Shown in pieces: positions 48,001 to 61,688 of a stretch of 64,000 nt of DNA. Every line of letters starts with the position of its first letter. The stretch's first letter is position 1. The DNA lies in assembly GCA_963678705.1 (NCBI GenBank), contig OY783203.1, forward strand, positions 45,136,347 to 45,200,346, in the 5' to 3' direction. The notes below the pieces were generated by a model. That model searched no databases and was not told the DNA's origin. It saw only the letters and a list, made by a program, of their open reading frames with translations. The position numbers and the translations under genes were made by a program. The stretch is from Panorpa germanica. Lineage: Eukaryota; Arthropoda; Insecta; Mecoptera; Panorpidae.

Positions 48001-49603
48001 TACAACCCAACTATTCGCGTCTTAGTTTCTCAGTCACTATTTTTATATTTCATATAGTCACCATTTTTCGCGAACCGTGTAAATATGAAAACATTATACT
48101 ACACAATACTTAATCGCATACTTTTCACATATTTTTCATCATAAACAAAAGTAAGACAATGATTCGATATTCGTATACAAGAAAATGTAGCTTACATACC
48201 TGTGGTACATATATATTTTCAAGAACTTCCGTGTTATTAGTTTTTTATTGAATGTGTTATAACTGTGAGAGTGTGTGTTTTCGTGCAGTGCAACCTTAAT
48301 GTCAGATGCACAGTACCATATGAGTTGCATTTCAACGCTAATACATTCATAATTATCAAGGTCCCAGAAAAGTTCTCCATATTTGCATAGTACATATCTA
48401 TTTGCTATTTCTAACACTTCAATAAGTGACAACAGTGGCATCATTGTTATTTTGCTGTTATTTAATATTCTATTCTAACGACTTATTTACTATTAAAATT
48501 TATTCATACATATTTTAAGTTATTTGTTATGTTGAGATTGTTACAGTTTTAAAATAATCAAAACAATATTGCTGTTACATATAAGAGTGTTATTTAAATT
48601 TGAACCAACAAAGTGGAGATGATAGTTCAAGGTCATATTGTTTCTTATTTTCATTCTTTTTTAATAACTTGTTATAAAAAAATATTACTTTAGAATATTT
48701 AAGTACCTAATGTAAGACTAAGTCAATATCAGTTGAATTTTATGGTTGCATTCACACTTGCGTGTTCGGGTTCAAACATTTACTTTTTGTATACGAAGAC
48801 ACATGTGTGGACACAAAGTTTGTACTCATTTGAAAAACAATTGGAATCCTTACACAATGACAAACATTTTCGTTTTAGTGTTGCCAATTTTACAGTAATT
48901 AATAGATGGCAGTTGACGGGAGCTGCGCGGGAAATTCATCGATGACTAAGGTTGTACATATTCAATTGAAATTTCAATTTTTCGGATATGTATTCATAAC
49001 GATATATCACCTTGACTACATGAAAACTTCCAACACGGGAAGAGATAGAACTAGTACTAGTAACCATATTAAATAAAATAATAAAATAAATAAATCAATT
49101 TAAAATTGTACATTGTACATACATATTTACGGAATATTCTTTACGTATTTACTTGTAGCCGTTCGGTCCGTGGCGCCGTCCACCTTTAGATCCACGCGTA
49201 CGGTACATACTGGTATGGTACAAAATTAGCTTGTTGTGTAAATTAAATACTAAAATAAATTTGATTTACGGTCTTAAAATATTTATATCTTAACACCAAC
49301 ATCTGTCATATCCACGTAGTTTTGAGCCACGGTCAACGTCATTTATTGGTGAATCAATCTGCAAGTGGTGCTGAGCGTTTTGTGCAAATATAAACATTTA
49401 AGGTTGTTCTAGCGTGAAACCACTTTTCAATAGATTTTCAAAAACTTTTGTTTATAGGCTAATAATAACAAATAAAATATTTGATAGTATGTGTGGGTAT
49501 TCGTACACAGAGGTTTTAAATTTTTGATAATAGTAAATGTTTTGATTATATTCGTACTATACCACGCTTGAAATATCTTTAATTATCATTATTAATCATT
49601 TTC

Positions 49604-49606
<3 letters not shown>

Positions 49607-49697
<91 letters not shown>
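49607..49697. repeat. (TA)n microsatellite, about 90 bp
   Basis: Uninterrupted TA dinucleotide run. Likely length-polymorphic. Confidence 0.95.
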
Positions 49698-49699
<2 letters not shown>

Positions 49700-49997
49700 G
49701 TCTTGTAAATGTTAATTCGCAGTCTTGCACGCCATATCTAAGAAGGTAGATTCTTTACAGATCAGAGGCTTATAATATATGTAAAAAGATTGCTTTTTAC
49801 AGTAATATAGTCGAAGATTTTTTCTTTAAAATAATAAATCCTAATGTGTCATACAAAAAATCTATTTATTCTTTTTGTATCATTAATATAAGATGTTACA
49901 CATCAAACCTATTTCGATGATGATATTTTGATGTGATGTGGTAATAATTTAAATCTATTATTACTAAATACTAGCATTTTGCATGACTGAAAGAATT

Positions 49998-50110
49998 TAT
50001 GATTGACGACAGACTTCTGTGTTTCCGGGTTCGATACGACATAGCAGCGCTATATATTCTTGGTTTGGTTGTTCTCAAAGTTAAAGTGATTAACAAAACT
50101 TAAAATTTTA
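49998..50110 (+). repeat. SINE family A, head only
   Basis: TTTATGATTGACGACAGACT then B box GGGTTCGATACG and TAGCAGCGCTATA match the 5' half of the 43.9-kb copy. The tail is missing. Confidence 0.5.
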
Positions 50111-51129
50111 CATGAAAATTAACCCTGCCATATTATACAAATATATTTATGTATATATTACCGCTAATCACAAAACGTAGATATTATATACAAAAATGTA
50201 GAAAACAAAGCATACTAATCATTTGCGTATTATTTATATAAAATGTTACCTTAAGCTATGTTCTGTGTACTTAAAATTATTAATGGTATGTAATATGGTA
50301 TGAAACAAGTTTTAAACAAATGTTTGTAAAAAGTACCGAGGTATGACTTTTACGTTAAATTCTATTCTAAAATAACATCATTGCTGAAACTTAATATGTA
50401 AAATTATCATTGCAATCTCAGTTCTTCCATAATAAAAGAAAGAAAACAAAACAGTAAAACAGGTGCGAAGGCGTGTTAGTTTTATTTTATGTTCATTGTT
50501 CCTATAACAAGGTTATTCCAGATTTTAGAGGTTTCATACAAATGAAGAACATTGACTTTTAAAAGTTACGTAGGTCTTTTATAAAAACATTTATACGTAA
50601 GATGTATCAAATCGCGGGGGATTTGTGTAGACCATAAAGCAGCATGATTATTTTATATAATATTCTCTTGAATAATATGTTTACATTGAATTGCTCAATG
50701 AATAATAAAATCTAGAAGCATTGACGGCAGATTGTCGTGTGTCTGTGTTTAATTTCGTATTGATTATAACCTTAGCATATATGTGGTAATGATCAGGATA
50801 TAAAAGAAAAATAATATCTCACCGAAATATTATATTAAATTAAATTTAATCGAGGAGACTGGATATTCATTAAGCATAAAAAAATTAAGCAGCTGCAGAC
50901 GAACAATTTCATCTTTAAATATTTAAAATTTGTCGAAGATATAGCTATATCAAATTTAAATTTCGGTTTTGCCGCAAGTTTAAGATTTTATGTACTAGTA
51001 TATAATAAATGTATTTGTAAACTAAATGATGTACTACATTAGATATAGTGCATATTTTAAAATCATCAAATGTATATTGACTTATCTTAGCATTTGAATA
51101 TGTACGAGTAAATTCTTGAAGATAAATCA

Positions 51130-51340
51130 CGGATGTTGATCGTTGGTGGTGTGTTGGTGCAAGGCGATGCGGCTGACACTTCAGGTCTCGCTAGCATTGC
51201 AATGTGCAACTGTAAACTGTACAGTGCTCAATGCCCAGTGCCCAGTGCCCTCGACCATCTTACTGACATGACTATTTGACTACTGATGAAGCAAGGGCCC
51301 AACTAAACTTGACCTCATTATTGCCCGTGATCCTCATGTC
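51130..51340. other. GC-richer island with short tandem words
   Basis: GC-richer than its surroundings, containing CAATGCCCAGTGCCCAGTGC. It could be an unmethylated regulatory island or an old repeat. No ORF or core promoter motif was identified. Confidence 0.2.
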
Positions 51341-51506
51341 GAGTTCAAGTGAAAACTATATTTATAATTTCAGTGATTCATATTTTAATTTAGGTTAACT
51401 TTTATGTCACTCCTTCTTTGTTAAATATAAATTCTTTAAAATATTTAAAAATAATCTTAATGGCCCCACAGAAGTTCTTTTTTTATTATTCTGACGTTTG
51501 CAAAAG

Positions 51507-51685
<179 letters not shown>

Positions 51686-51790
51686 CCGCTAAATACATTT
51701 ACTACACGTAAATTAAATATATTAATTCCTTTTTTAAATCTTAAGAAATGCAGTAGAAAAGCTTACCAAATGAGTTCAATTATTTAACGT

Positions 51791-51822
51791 CGGCCTATTT
51801 CCTATGTTTAAATTGTATATAG
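51791..51822 (-). repeat. SINE family A tail fragment
   Basis: CGTCGGCCTATTTCCTATGTT matches the complement of the conserved family A tail; no head follows. It lies about 110 bases from the long TA run. Confidence 0.35.
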
Positions 51823-52592
51823 TACACGAACTATATACTTTCGAACCGATATTTGTAATACATTATAATCTAACCCTATATTTTAGCCGAATTTGTTACT
51901 GGTAGCGCTTACTTTTAAATCTCGGCTGGAATTTGATTCTATCCACTCACCTCTATTCTATAATCTCGAATTCTGTCATATTCTTGCATTTTGCATTCTG
52001 ATGCTCCGTCTAACGGTGTTGCTTAAACCCATTAGCGTTGCTTATTGACCAACCTAGAATGTGTGAATGATTTACTAATGAAACAATTTGAGTTATTATT
52101 TATTTTTGTGATTTACAATGATTTACCATACTAAATCAATATTGCTTGTAAATCTATATCGTATATCTATATCTACAGAGTCGTAGTCGATAAATTTGTC
52201 AAAGCTGTCAAGGCTATTGCAAATGTGTTGACAATTTGTGAAAAGCATAGCGTAAATGTAACACACGTTCTGATTACAGTATAGCAAAAGAAATTGCCGA
52301 TAACTCTGAAATATAACCTGGCAAGTACTACGATAAATGCGAAACAGAAAACGAAGAGGATGTTTGATTATAAAAGGTTGCCAATAGACGCATAATATAT
52401 TTCTAATATTCTTTCATATTTTTTTTGAGTCTTGTTTCAGACAGTTATTCCTTATTAAAGAGAACATGTGTTTTGCATATAATTAAAGCAAGAGAGATGG
52501 CAAATTGTCGGATGTGACATCATACGCAGATTTAATTTATATAATTATTTTAATTGTTAATATCATCTATAATATTGCGACTTATTAACAAA

Positions 52593-52670
52593 TAAATGGA
52601 TATTTTAGGTCTAGACAGCAATCAATATATGTACAGTACAGTTCTGTAAAAATGAAGACATAAATGTGAC
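52593..52670 (+). repeat. tRNA-like repeat (family B), degraded
   Basis: AAATGGATATTTTAGGTCTA, then CAATCAATATATGTACAGTA, then AAGACATAAATG align with the 5085 and 47919 copies in the same order. Confidence 0.35.
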
Positions 52671-54617
52671 GTTTATTGTAATTTGCACGACTATATGCAA
52701 AAACAACGTCTATTACTTATTACAATATTGCAAATATTATCAATTTGAGGTTAACTTGAATGACATGGAGTAAGCACTAAAATTGTTTATTTTTCCACGA
52801 TGTTAAATGACATTTAATACCTGTCTATGTAAGCATATTTGAAGCCGGTAATAGTTTGTTGTAAATTCTAACCTTCAATTTTATTTGTTATTTGTTTATT
52901 TACATTTAGTTATATTTAAAGTACATAGATAAAATATATTATGCACTAATGTAAGTAATGCAAACGCAATTTAAATAATATAGATTAAATATTCCTTATC
53001 TTCATTTATTACAGTAATTTTCCTTACCATTTTCATAAATTGAAAAAGTTATTAATTATCATTTGATAAACAAATTCTAATAAAGAATTTACACTTTATT
53101 TATTACTAGTTCATTGTGCCCGGGTTTATTTTCAATAAAAAAAGACTGATCTAATACATTATTAAGCAATTCTCAAATACTAATTCTAATATGACAGATG
53201 TGAATTTAAAATATTCGTAACAAAAATTTGCTTGTCATAACCTCAACAAAATAAACCGTACTTGCCGTTTCCATAGCACTGATTAACTGATTGAATTATT
53301 CAAAAACAGGTATGAAAAATATCTAACATAGACAAGAAGATTAGTTCAGACAGTTAGACAGAGACAAGTAACTGTCAACTTTTACTGATAATTTTCTCAA
53401 ATTCAATTCTTTATAACAATATTTTGCTCAACACAATTATTGTGTAATCATATCCAATTTGTATAACCTCAACTTTAATTCTTTTCAGTGAGATTTTATT
53501 ATGACTTTGCAAGAGTCTATAGAAATGCTCATAAACTAAACTCCATCAAGTAACGATGCCAACAGTAAGATAACTCTTCCAGAATAAAACATAATATTTA
53601 TCAGACCGTAAAGTAACCATTTTCCTATGTATCAAAATTTTATATCATGTTATTTACGAATGTCTTTAACTATTTGGCAACTATTCTGTAGAGTAATGAA
53701 CACTAATAACAATATTTTATAAAATGTTTACGTTTCGTGAAAATATAAAATCCGTTAATCTCTTTGGTCTATGAAAGTCCTTGGTAAACTGTTTACACAG
53801 TTTAGTAAATAATACGTCACTCTACCTGTTGATAAAACAGGAACTGATAAATATATCTTGTCTCTTTTTTATATTTGGTGTCAGTCTGATAGTCAGAGGT
53901 AGGTGCGGGGAGTATAGCGAGCCCATCTCAGTGTACTGCAAATTGTAGAAAATAAGTCATTCAAATTTTCAAATCAATATACGAAATTGTTTATTCAGGT
54001 GGGAAAGCTACTACCATGCATGTTACAAGCTAATTTAAGCGATATATTTCTACCTCGGTATTAATTTTAAACAATTTTTAAACGATGTACATAATGTTCC
54101 TTAAACTACGTAAAAATCAGCCAGCTTATTGTACACGATAACATATTCTTAGCTAGTAATAATTTTGTTTAACAAAAAAACTACATAAATATATAATGAA
54201 GCCGCTGCTTATCGCTTTCCCTTAATAAAGAGACGAATCTAAACCACTAGATTGCATTCTAAATTGAGGTTGCGATAAAAAACTGCCACTGGAAAGAATT
54301 TAAGTTCAAATGGTACTGAACAATTGAAATTAAGTTGAGAAAAGATTTCAAATTATATTAGGATAAACGCCAAAAATATACGGGATTATTCATCTACGGG
54401 AACATATTGGGCTGGTCATTTAAATTATTTAAAATACCTATACTAATACTATAATAAGTAACTTACCTATTGCTTCTTGTTATTGATTGTTAGTGTTTTA
54501 GGCATTACAATTTTATTTACTATTCTATGTTCAATATAACATGCAAGTTATTAAGCAAGGTAGTAAATTCATTTTTGTCTAACACTAAACATAATTGAAT
54601 CTAATTTACTTTGTAAC

Positions 54618-54850
54618 TTGTATCTCTTTTTCCTTTTCTTCCATTTCTGTTCGCTTATTTTTTCTGCCTTGTTCTTTTCTTTACTCTTATTTTCCCCACT
54701 TCTTTTTCTCTCATTCTGCATGACGGTTTTCTCATCGCCATTATCGTCCTTTCATCCTGTTTTGGTTTTCTACTCTGACCTCTTATTTCCTACTCTCTAT
54801 CTTTGTTTCCTCTTCATCTAATTTCTGTTTATGCCTTCTATTTTTTTTAG
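54618..54850. other. Polypyrimidine tract on the + strand
   Basis: About 230 bases dominated by C and T (TTTTTCTTCC-type words). Similar strand bias is seen in the LINE fragment at 15.3-16.2 kb, so this may be an older LINE remnant read on minus; no protein motif could be recovered. Confidence 0.3.
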
Positions 54851-56523
54851 AACGCCATCGATAAACCTACTGTAGTTTCTTCAATTTTCATTTATCTTTC
54901 ATAACATGGTCTTATGGTTCTCCCAGTCCTGCATTTTGACAAGTACCTTTCTGTCTTCCTAAAACCAATGTTCTACGTATGAATAAAATAATCTGGTACA
55001 TATTTATAAAAGGTTACAGAAAATTAAGCCATTAAAAGAATAGTTCGGTACAAACTGAATTAACTACGGAATCGTATTATTGTAGAATCGTGAATAGATA
55101 AAACTTGTTTATACTCGTCTAGAGCTCAATAAAGGCGAACTAACGATCTAAACGATCTAAACAAATAACGAATAACCCATTCAGAGTCTCAGGCATTTAA
55201 CCTTGTAGACTTGCAGTCCAGTATCTCTTATCAGTATTGGAATACAAACATGTCATAAACTGTCACACTAGTGTCACCATAGAGAACACAGTCCTTGTTT
55301 ATTTATTTGTGATTTATATTTATACGATATGAAGTGTGCATGTATGTACATATATTACAAATAAATATTTACTAGTTAATGTTATTTAATTAAATTAAAA
55401 GGTAATTTAATGATACTACGAATAGTTCAGTTTTTTGCGTGTGTGAAATTGATAACCAGATTGAGAGAAATGGCTACAATCAACGTGAGAGAAAAAGTAG
55501 ATAGCAAATATGGTGACACTAGTACTCGGCTTCTGCGTCCTGGTCTGGCCTGTGTGCTAATGGTTCTAATATCAAGAAGATAAAACATTGAGATAGATAG
55601 GTAGGAATTGATACAGTGTTGTAGCTGATTTTATAAAAACGCTGTATTTTCTTGCATATGTTACATAGTAACAACAAAAAATGACACGCCAAATCTTCAA
55701 TGATATTTTTTATAATTCTGCTGCGAGAAATCAATTGACTCTAATCACAATTGTCTTACTGAAAACTCAATTATATTCAGTCACAATTTCCTTCAACGGT
55801 AGGCCAGGCGCAAGTGCGACATCTGCGCCATGGTTCATACGGTCCTGCATAGCACTAACTAAAATGAACTCTATATTACCATATATGCACATCAACCAAC
55901 AAATTTAACATTTAACATTTTTTATATTTTTGCTATAGTAATTTGTGTAAACGATATGTAAATATTAGGAAGTACATAGACGTAAATAGTACATAATAGT
56001 ACAAGATGTAAACTTTTAATATAAATAAAGTTAGAATCATAACTTTTATCTGATTTATTATTTATTATGTAACAACATATGTATCTGTGTTACATTTGGT
56101 TACATTGTACACTGTGTACATTTTGTTCGTATATAAAAATGTTACTTCGATTAGAAATATTTAGTTTAATTTACAACCTAGATGCTGAGTGCATTATATG
56201 GATATGTATCAAATCAATTTGCTCGTTTATCGAAACTGAATGTCGTATGTCATTTATAATTATTATATTTTTTCTAATACAATTTTTACACAGTGGAGTA
56301 TTTTAAGCACAATCACTAAATATTTTTAGTATACTAAATACATTTTGAATACACCACTGTATTTACGGTGTCACTAATAAACATAAACAAAAATAATCCA
56401 AACGTAAAGATAAGCATAATATTATTAATCAAGATTTACTAGTACATTTGATGTTATTTCATCAAATTTACTATATAATTTTGGCAGTAATATATGGTAT
56501 AAAATAATAACATTTCTTACAGA

Positions 56524-56570
56524 ATGTCGTCGGTGATAGGGCTCAGCATCAGAAATAAACCGACAATAAA
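56524..56570 (+). repeat. SINE family A tail fragment
   Basis: GTCGTCGGTGATAGGGCTCA then GCATCAGAAATAAACCGACA matches the family A 3' tail. It is a 5'-truncated copy, as is usual for retroposed elements. Confidence 0.5.
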
Positions 56571-56689
56571 TATAAATAAAAGATATTTTAATTTTTATGG
56601 AAATTAATGTTTGGTAATGGTGTTACTTTTGTTACAGTTGTATTCTTGTATTTATATTTATATTATCAAACCTCCTACAGTTGTCATCC

Positions 56690-56810
56690 ACCTCCGGTTT
56701 AGCAGCTAGGTCAAACCTTCCGTAACCCGTAACCATGTCGACAAGGCTCTCGCCGTGTCGTGGGCAAGCTATGTCACCATTCAGTGATTACGTCATACAT
56801 CTTGTTTGTT
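56690..56810. promoter_or_regulatory. GC-richer island with CRE-like motif
   Basis: CpG-containing stretch (GTCGACAAGG, CTCGCCGTGTCGTGGG) followed by GATTACGTCATAC, a CRE-like site. It resembles a promoter but no transcript is evident on either side. Confidence 0.2.
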
Positions 56811-58861
56811 TACGTTTTGTGTTGGTAGAATTTAAGAAGATAATTCTGTAGATATTTACAAACTCATAACTTGTCCGTATTTCAGGTTCTGTACGCTGGA
56901 TTCCGTTTTATCTTCCTGGTGTTACTCGCAAATTTCACCTCAATTCTAATTCTGGTAATCTTACTACTGTAATAATTTTATGATCAATTGGCTAAAATTG
57001 GGTTTTAATTGATTACACAAATGATTTAGCACCGGATTGAATGGGCTTGTAAACAATATTATTATTATTATTAAATAAACTGACTGTAAACGTGATTCTC
57101 ATTCATCGGCTAACGTATATATTTAATGAAAAGTTGATCCGATTGTCCGGTTCCGTATAGCGTGATAACTTTTTGTATATGTAATTTATATTTATGGAAG
57201 TAGAAGTCAATAATTTTCCAACTCTCATTTTTAATTACCGTGTAAATGAATATGTCCCTCGGAATAGAATTATTTTTCAAATTATAGCTGTGAAACCTTC
57301 GATGTTACAGTCGTCTGACTCGTTGTCTTCTCGTCAATGTCCTTGGTTTCAAATTCATTACTAGTAATTTATTATCAGGCTAAAATTAAGTGACAATATT
57401 GTACACGAGTAGGAGCACTGTATACGACTATTCTGTTGTAACATAAATATATACTTGCACTAAGTTTTAATATCTAGTACTTTATAAATTATGTTTTATA
57501 ATTATAATTAATTATGTCTTCCAATAATGGTTCTCAAACAATTTGAATAAAAAAAAAGTCATATTACTCGTATATTATTTGAATTGAATGACATATATAA
57601 AAAAAATTAAACCATTAAATTTTATTTTTAATTAATGTGATACTACATGTATGAAATTTGGATTTTGATTTTAAACTCAATTGCAAACATAAGTTTACGT
57701 TTTAGTTTCTGTTTTTCAGATAATTGATTTTTATTTCAGACTTAATTATGTCACTGCCAAAGCAGCCCATCCCGCTCTATAGCGCAACACCTTGTCCCGC
57801 CTTATATAGTCTAGTACTGCAAATGAATTTGCTATTTTTGGTCGACTAGCTCATGACTCTTGAGTAACACGTACGAGTTTACTCTTATTATAGATGATAT
57901 TTTTTTATGGACATAAATTATTCAATTAAGCATAATTTTTTGCTTATATTTCTTTTAATATATTTAAATGTTTGCTTTAACAAAATGGCCTTCAGCTGTC
58001 AAACGCGTTGTAGTACGCGTATATGAAAGGTATATTTATAATATATAGGTCAGATACTGAAACGTTATATTCGCAAAAGAAAAAAACACACAGTTATGCG
58101 AATTCTAAAACAGTGACAGTATGCATTGTGTCAAATTAGGATAATTGAGTGAACTGCTGAAAGATCAACAGATTATGAACTAATTAACAGAAAGAAGAAC
58201 AGGCTTATAAAAAGTATCGTCTGAGTCTGATGATTTGTGCTAACATCTTGTAAATTTAAAACGTCCTAGGCGGTCGTTTTTTTTATTTGAATTACTGGCC
58301 ACCCTTATCCTACTTAAATACACAAACATCAATTTAATTTTCCCAACTTATGTTACTGTACAATAAGCTTTACAACAATACCTATTTCCAACATTAACTT
58401 ATGGAAATATCGTTATAACATTCAGATACATCAGATGTTTTACTTTGCTTGCGTGCTCCGGGCTATTGGAACCTGTTTTAGATTTTATGTAAAATCAAAA
58501 GCACGTGTCAACAGATAAGACAACTAACAAATTGTACCGGTTGTAACATGCTTTGGCAATTAATTTGTCATTTGTATCACAATGTAGCAGAGTACTTTTT
58601 GTACCAACGCTGACTGCAGATTTGTTTTTAAAACGCCGGGTAGGTTTGTTCTATAAAATAATAAGGCCGTAAGTTATAATTGACAGTGACATAGTCTAAT
58701 ATCTATTTCAAGCAGATGATGTCCTCTGTAACATTGGTAAGAATTATGTTTATGTTAAGATTGGTAAGGATATATTTCAAAAAGATGCGCGTTGATTGCC
58801 ATTTTCCCAAGATGATGATAACAAAAGCTTGCCCTGTTCAAAAACTTGTAAAGCTTACGAT

Positions 58862-58900
58862 CAGTGGCGGATTTAAGTTAGATGGCACCCTGGGCCGATT
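58862..58900. mobile_element. Possible hAT-type end (CAGTGGCGGATTTAAG)
   Basis: CAGTGGCGGATTTAAG at about 58863 followed by GGGCCG resembles known hAT termini in insects. A similar word, CAGTGCCGGATTTA, occurs at about 18907. Neither has a recognisable partner end. Confidence 0.25.
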
Positions 58901-59204
58901 CCTGTGTTTATTATACATATACTTTATAAATTCTATCTAAATCCTATTACGATTTTCAGCGTTTTGCCTTGAGAAAGTAATTTAAAATGTAAATTAGCCT
59001 AATATGCAATGATTTAGGAGTTTGTTTTATTTTCTTCTTCTTATGATTTACATGTAAGCAAAGAAGTTCGATGATAGACTGTTTGACTATTCCTCATGAA
59101 AGAGTTCAAACAGTACTCTTGTAAAATTATCACAGATCTGTGTAATCAACCTTGCAGCTTGCATAATCTGTGGAACGAATAGAGACAAGAGAACTAGACT
59201 GACT

Positions 59205-59320
59205 AGACTTCGGCAGCAAGCAATCGGTAACTGGCACGCGGCACCCGGCATCCGGCATCCGGCAGTTCGGTCCAGTCCACTGCCATTCTCTCAGCTGTGT
59301 TGTGCTGTTATATAATGAAG
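59205..59320 (+). promoter_or_regulatory. GC-richer tandem words and TATA-like box
   Basis: Short tandem words GGCACCC/GGCATCC occur three times (59239-59263), followed by a TATATAA at about 59310. It could be an alternative promoter or simple tandem expansion. Confidence 0.2.
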
Positions 59321-60338
59321 ATTGAACAGAGTCTATTGTAATGTATATGTAACCAACGTATATTCGTATTGCTCTTACATTACTAATTATAAGACGGCGA
59401 TATATTATTATTTATATGAATGGCAGAACAAAAGTTCACTTACTCGGTCAATTTGTATAATTTCATTACAATATTTTTAAAATATTAGTTTTTGCGAAAA
59501 TGAAACAAGTATTGCCAAAATTTTCTAAACATCTACTTTCAACGAATCGCTACATTGTTCACGAGGTACCTCCAGAAAAACTAATTAGGTTAAATTAACA
59601 ATCGATTAGTTTTTTATTAAATGTGACTACATTTGACAAGTTCTTCTAAATAAATTTTTAAAAGAATCTCTAAAAGATCATTAGGTATTTAATTACCAAA
59701 AATGAATTAAACATAATTTCATAATCGTTGGCGGAAGGCTAACAGTACTTACCCTGGACATAACTTTCAGGCAAGAACCAGTAATCATCCTTTGAGACTA
59801 TTTGCAGTGCTCTTCTTGTCAAATCACGTCAAGTATTGGTTTATTGGTAAAGTTTGCATCCAATGAATCAGATTATATCGTTCGATTACTTACTTTATTT
59901 ATTTGTTGGTTTTATCAGAGGGTCTATCTAAGCTATCTAAATACAAGTTTAATTTTATTGTAAAAAGTTAATTACTGTTTCAATGACATAATTTAAAGGC
60001 AAAACAAACAAATACTACAGTCGCATTAATTTACATTTTCGGTTGGTTTGTTATCTACTTTTAACTTATTCATATTTTCAATTTAACAAATATTAATCTT
60101 TCAAAAGTCATCTTTACACTCTGTAACACATTCTTAATAACAACATTTTATGATACAAAAATATTACATAATAAAACATCATACCGTACTTTGTAATCTT
60201 TTACACAGACTTGTACGAAACTGAAAACGGTATCGCACGTGCTGAAGATTTATTTTTATCAATTTTTTACTTAACTCTGTTCTGAAGTTCTAACGAAGTA
60301 CGCTGTACCCACGACGTGATTTTTTTATAATTCGCAAA

Positions 60339-60346
60339 TGACGTCA
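60339..60346. promoter_or_regulatory. Palindromic CRE motif TGACGTCA
   Basis: Exact CRE palindrome in AAATGACGTCATCG. Third copy in the window. Confidence 0.25.
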
Positions 60347-61626
60347 TCGCTTTACTATTTACTATAAATGAACACCGGTGGAAGAATGATTTGCTTCACC
60401 TATCAAAAATTAAATCAACACGTGTTTGCTTAAAGGGAAACATATTTGGGATGGGGATTCTTTTTAAAAAAGATCGATTTTTTAATCGATTCGAATACTC
60501 GTAATAGTAATAGTGCTCTGCAATTGCATGATAATAAAAAGAAAACTACTCATTAATCCATTCGTTTTTTATAAGTATTTTACATTCGCATCTCCAGTGT
60601 TTAAAAATGACAGGTTTTAGGTAATGAAACGAATTCTCACGATACAACAAGAGAGCAAATTCAAGTGTTTGATTGTAAACAGCACTATAAATTTTTTTGT
60701 GTGTCTTTAAACAAAATGTGTATTATTTTCATATCAAACACGAATATGTATATGACATACAAAAGAGAACATGGTTATTATAAGATAGACAAAAAGTAAA
60801 ATAGTTACATTCCTTTTTTTTAATTTTAAAATATTTCGTAAATTAATAATAAAACTTTTTATTTATTAACTTACTACACTTTTATGCTTCTAATATCAAG
60901 TATGTGTTTTTTTAATTTTATTCTCAATTATTTTCGCTTTCATTATATTCTAAAGGGACACATAATAAAAGTTCCGTGAAAGTTTTTGTCTTCACGCCTA
61001 GATAACTTATTTTAAAAGTAATCCAAGAGTAAAAGTAATCATGTTTTCCATTAAAATTTATATTTCCGTATGACATGTACCATGTTTATTAATTTGGTCC
61101 TTTGACAGTTTTTTTCTTAGTGAAGATTTAGGTTGGATTTGAACTAAGTAGTCGTTGAATGGTATTTAATATACATATATAAGTATATATAAATTAATTA
61201 TAATTAATATATAAATAAGTACTAAAAACATATCTAAACTGGTGTTGTTAACTGCATAATACATAAGAAATCCCTACATCTAATTTTCAATGTAATATTT
61301 ACATTTTGACATAACGGGGACAATTTGGTTCATTGTAGACACTGACTTATCCAGAGAAGTTAACGTCAGAAAATATACGGAAAAATGTGTAATACTAGAA
61401 AATTCAATTAACCTCAATTGATATATCAGCATCTCTTTTATTAAAAGTCAATATTCTCGTGCCTTTAGAATAAACAGGAACTGTTCTAATTATATTTATT
61501 CTCAATTTATTTTTAGAAATTAATTAGTTATCTATATTATTCTACGTAATCGATGACCTATTTTCAGATATTTTTTTCAAGTTTGTTAAATATTTTATGA
61601 AATACAATTTTAATATTGTCTTTCAG

Positions 61627-61688
61627 TATTAGAATTATTGTATTGGACAAGTCAATATTTGATGGATTACTGCCCAAATTACGTCAAG
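61627..61688 (+). other. Candidate isolated 62-nt exon
   Basis: A good acceptor (TTGTCTTTCAG) and donor (CAAG/GTAAAT) bracket an open stretch encoding IRIIVLDKSIFDGLLPKLRQ with split codons at both ends (one base in, one base out). The phase does not fit directly after the exon ending at 40543. It may belong to an unseen gene or be chance. Confidence 0.25.

Noticed and set aside
54618-54821. 67-codon Phe/Leu/Ser-rich ORF resembling a membrane protein
   Set aside because: The composition simply reflects a polypyrimidine tract.
58707-58732. Possible 21-nt microexon (AGCAG / ATGATGTCC...TTG / GTAAGA)
   Set aside because: Too short to carry evidence; acceptor and donor words of this quality occur by chance in AT-rich DNA.
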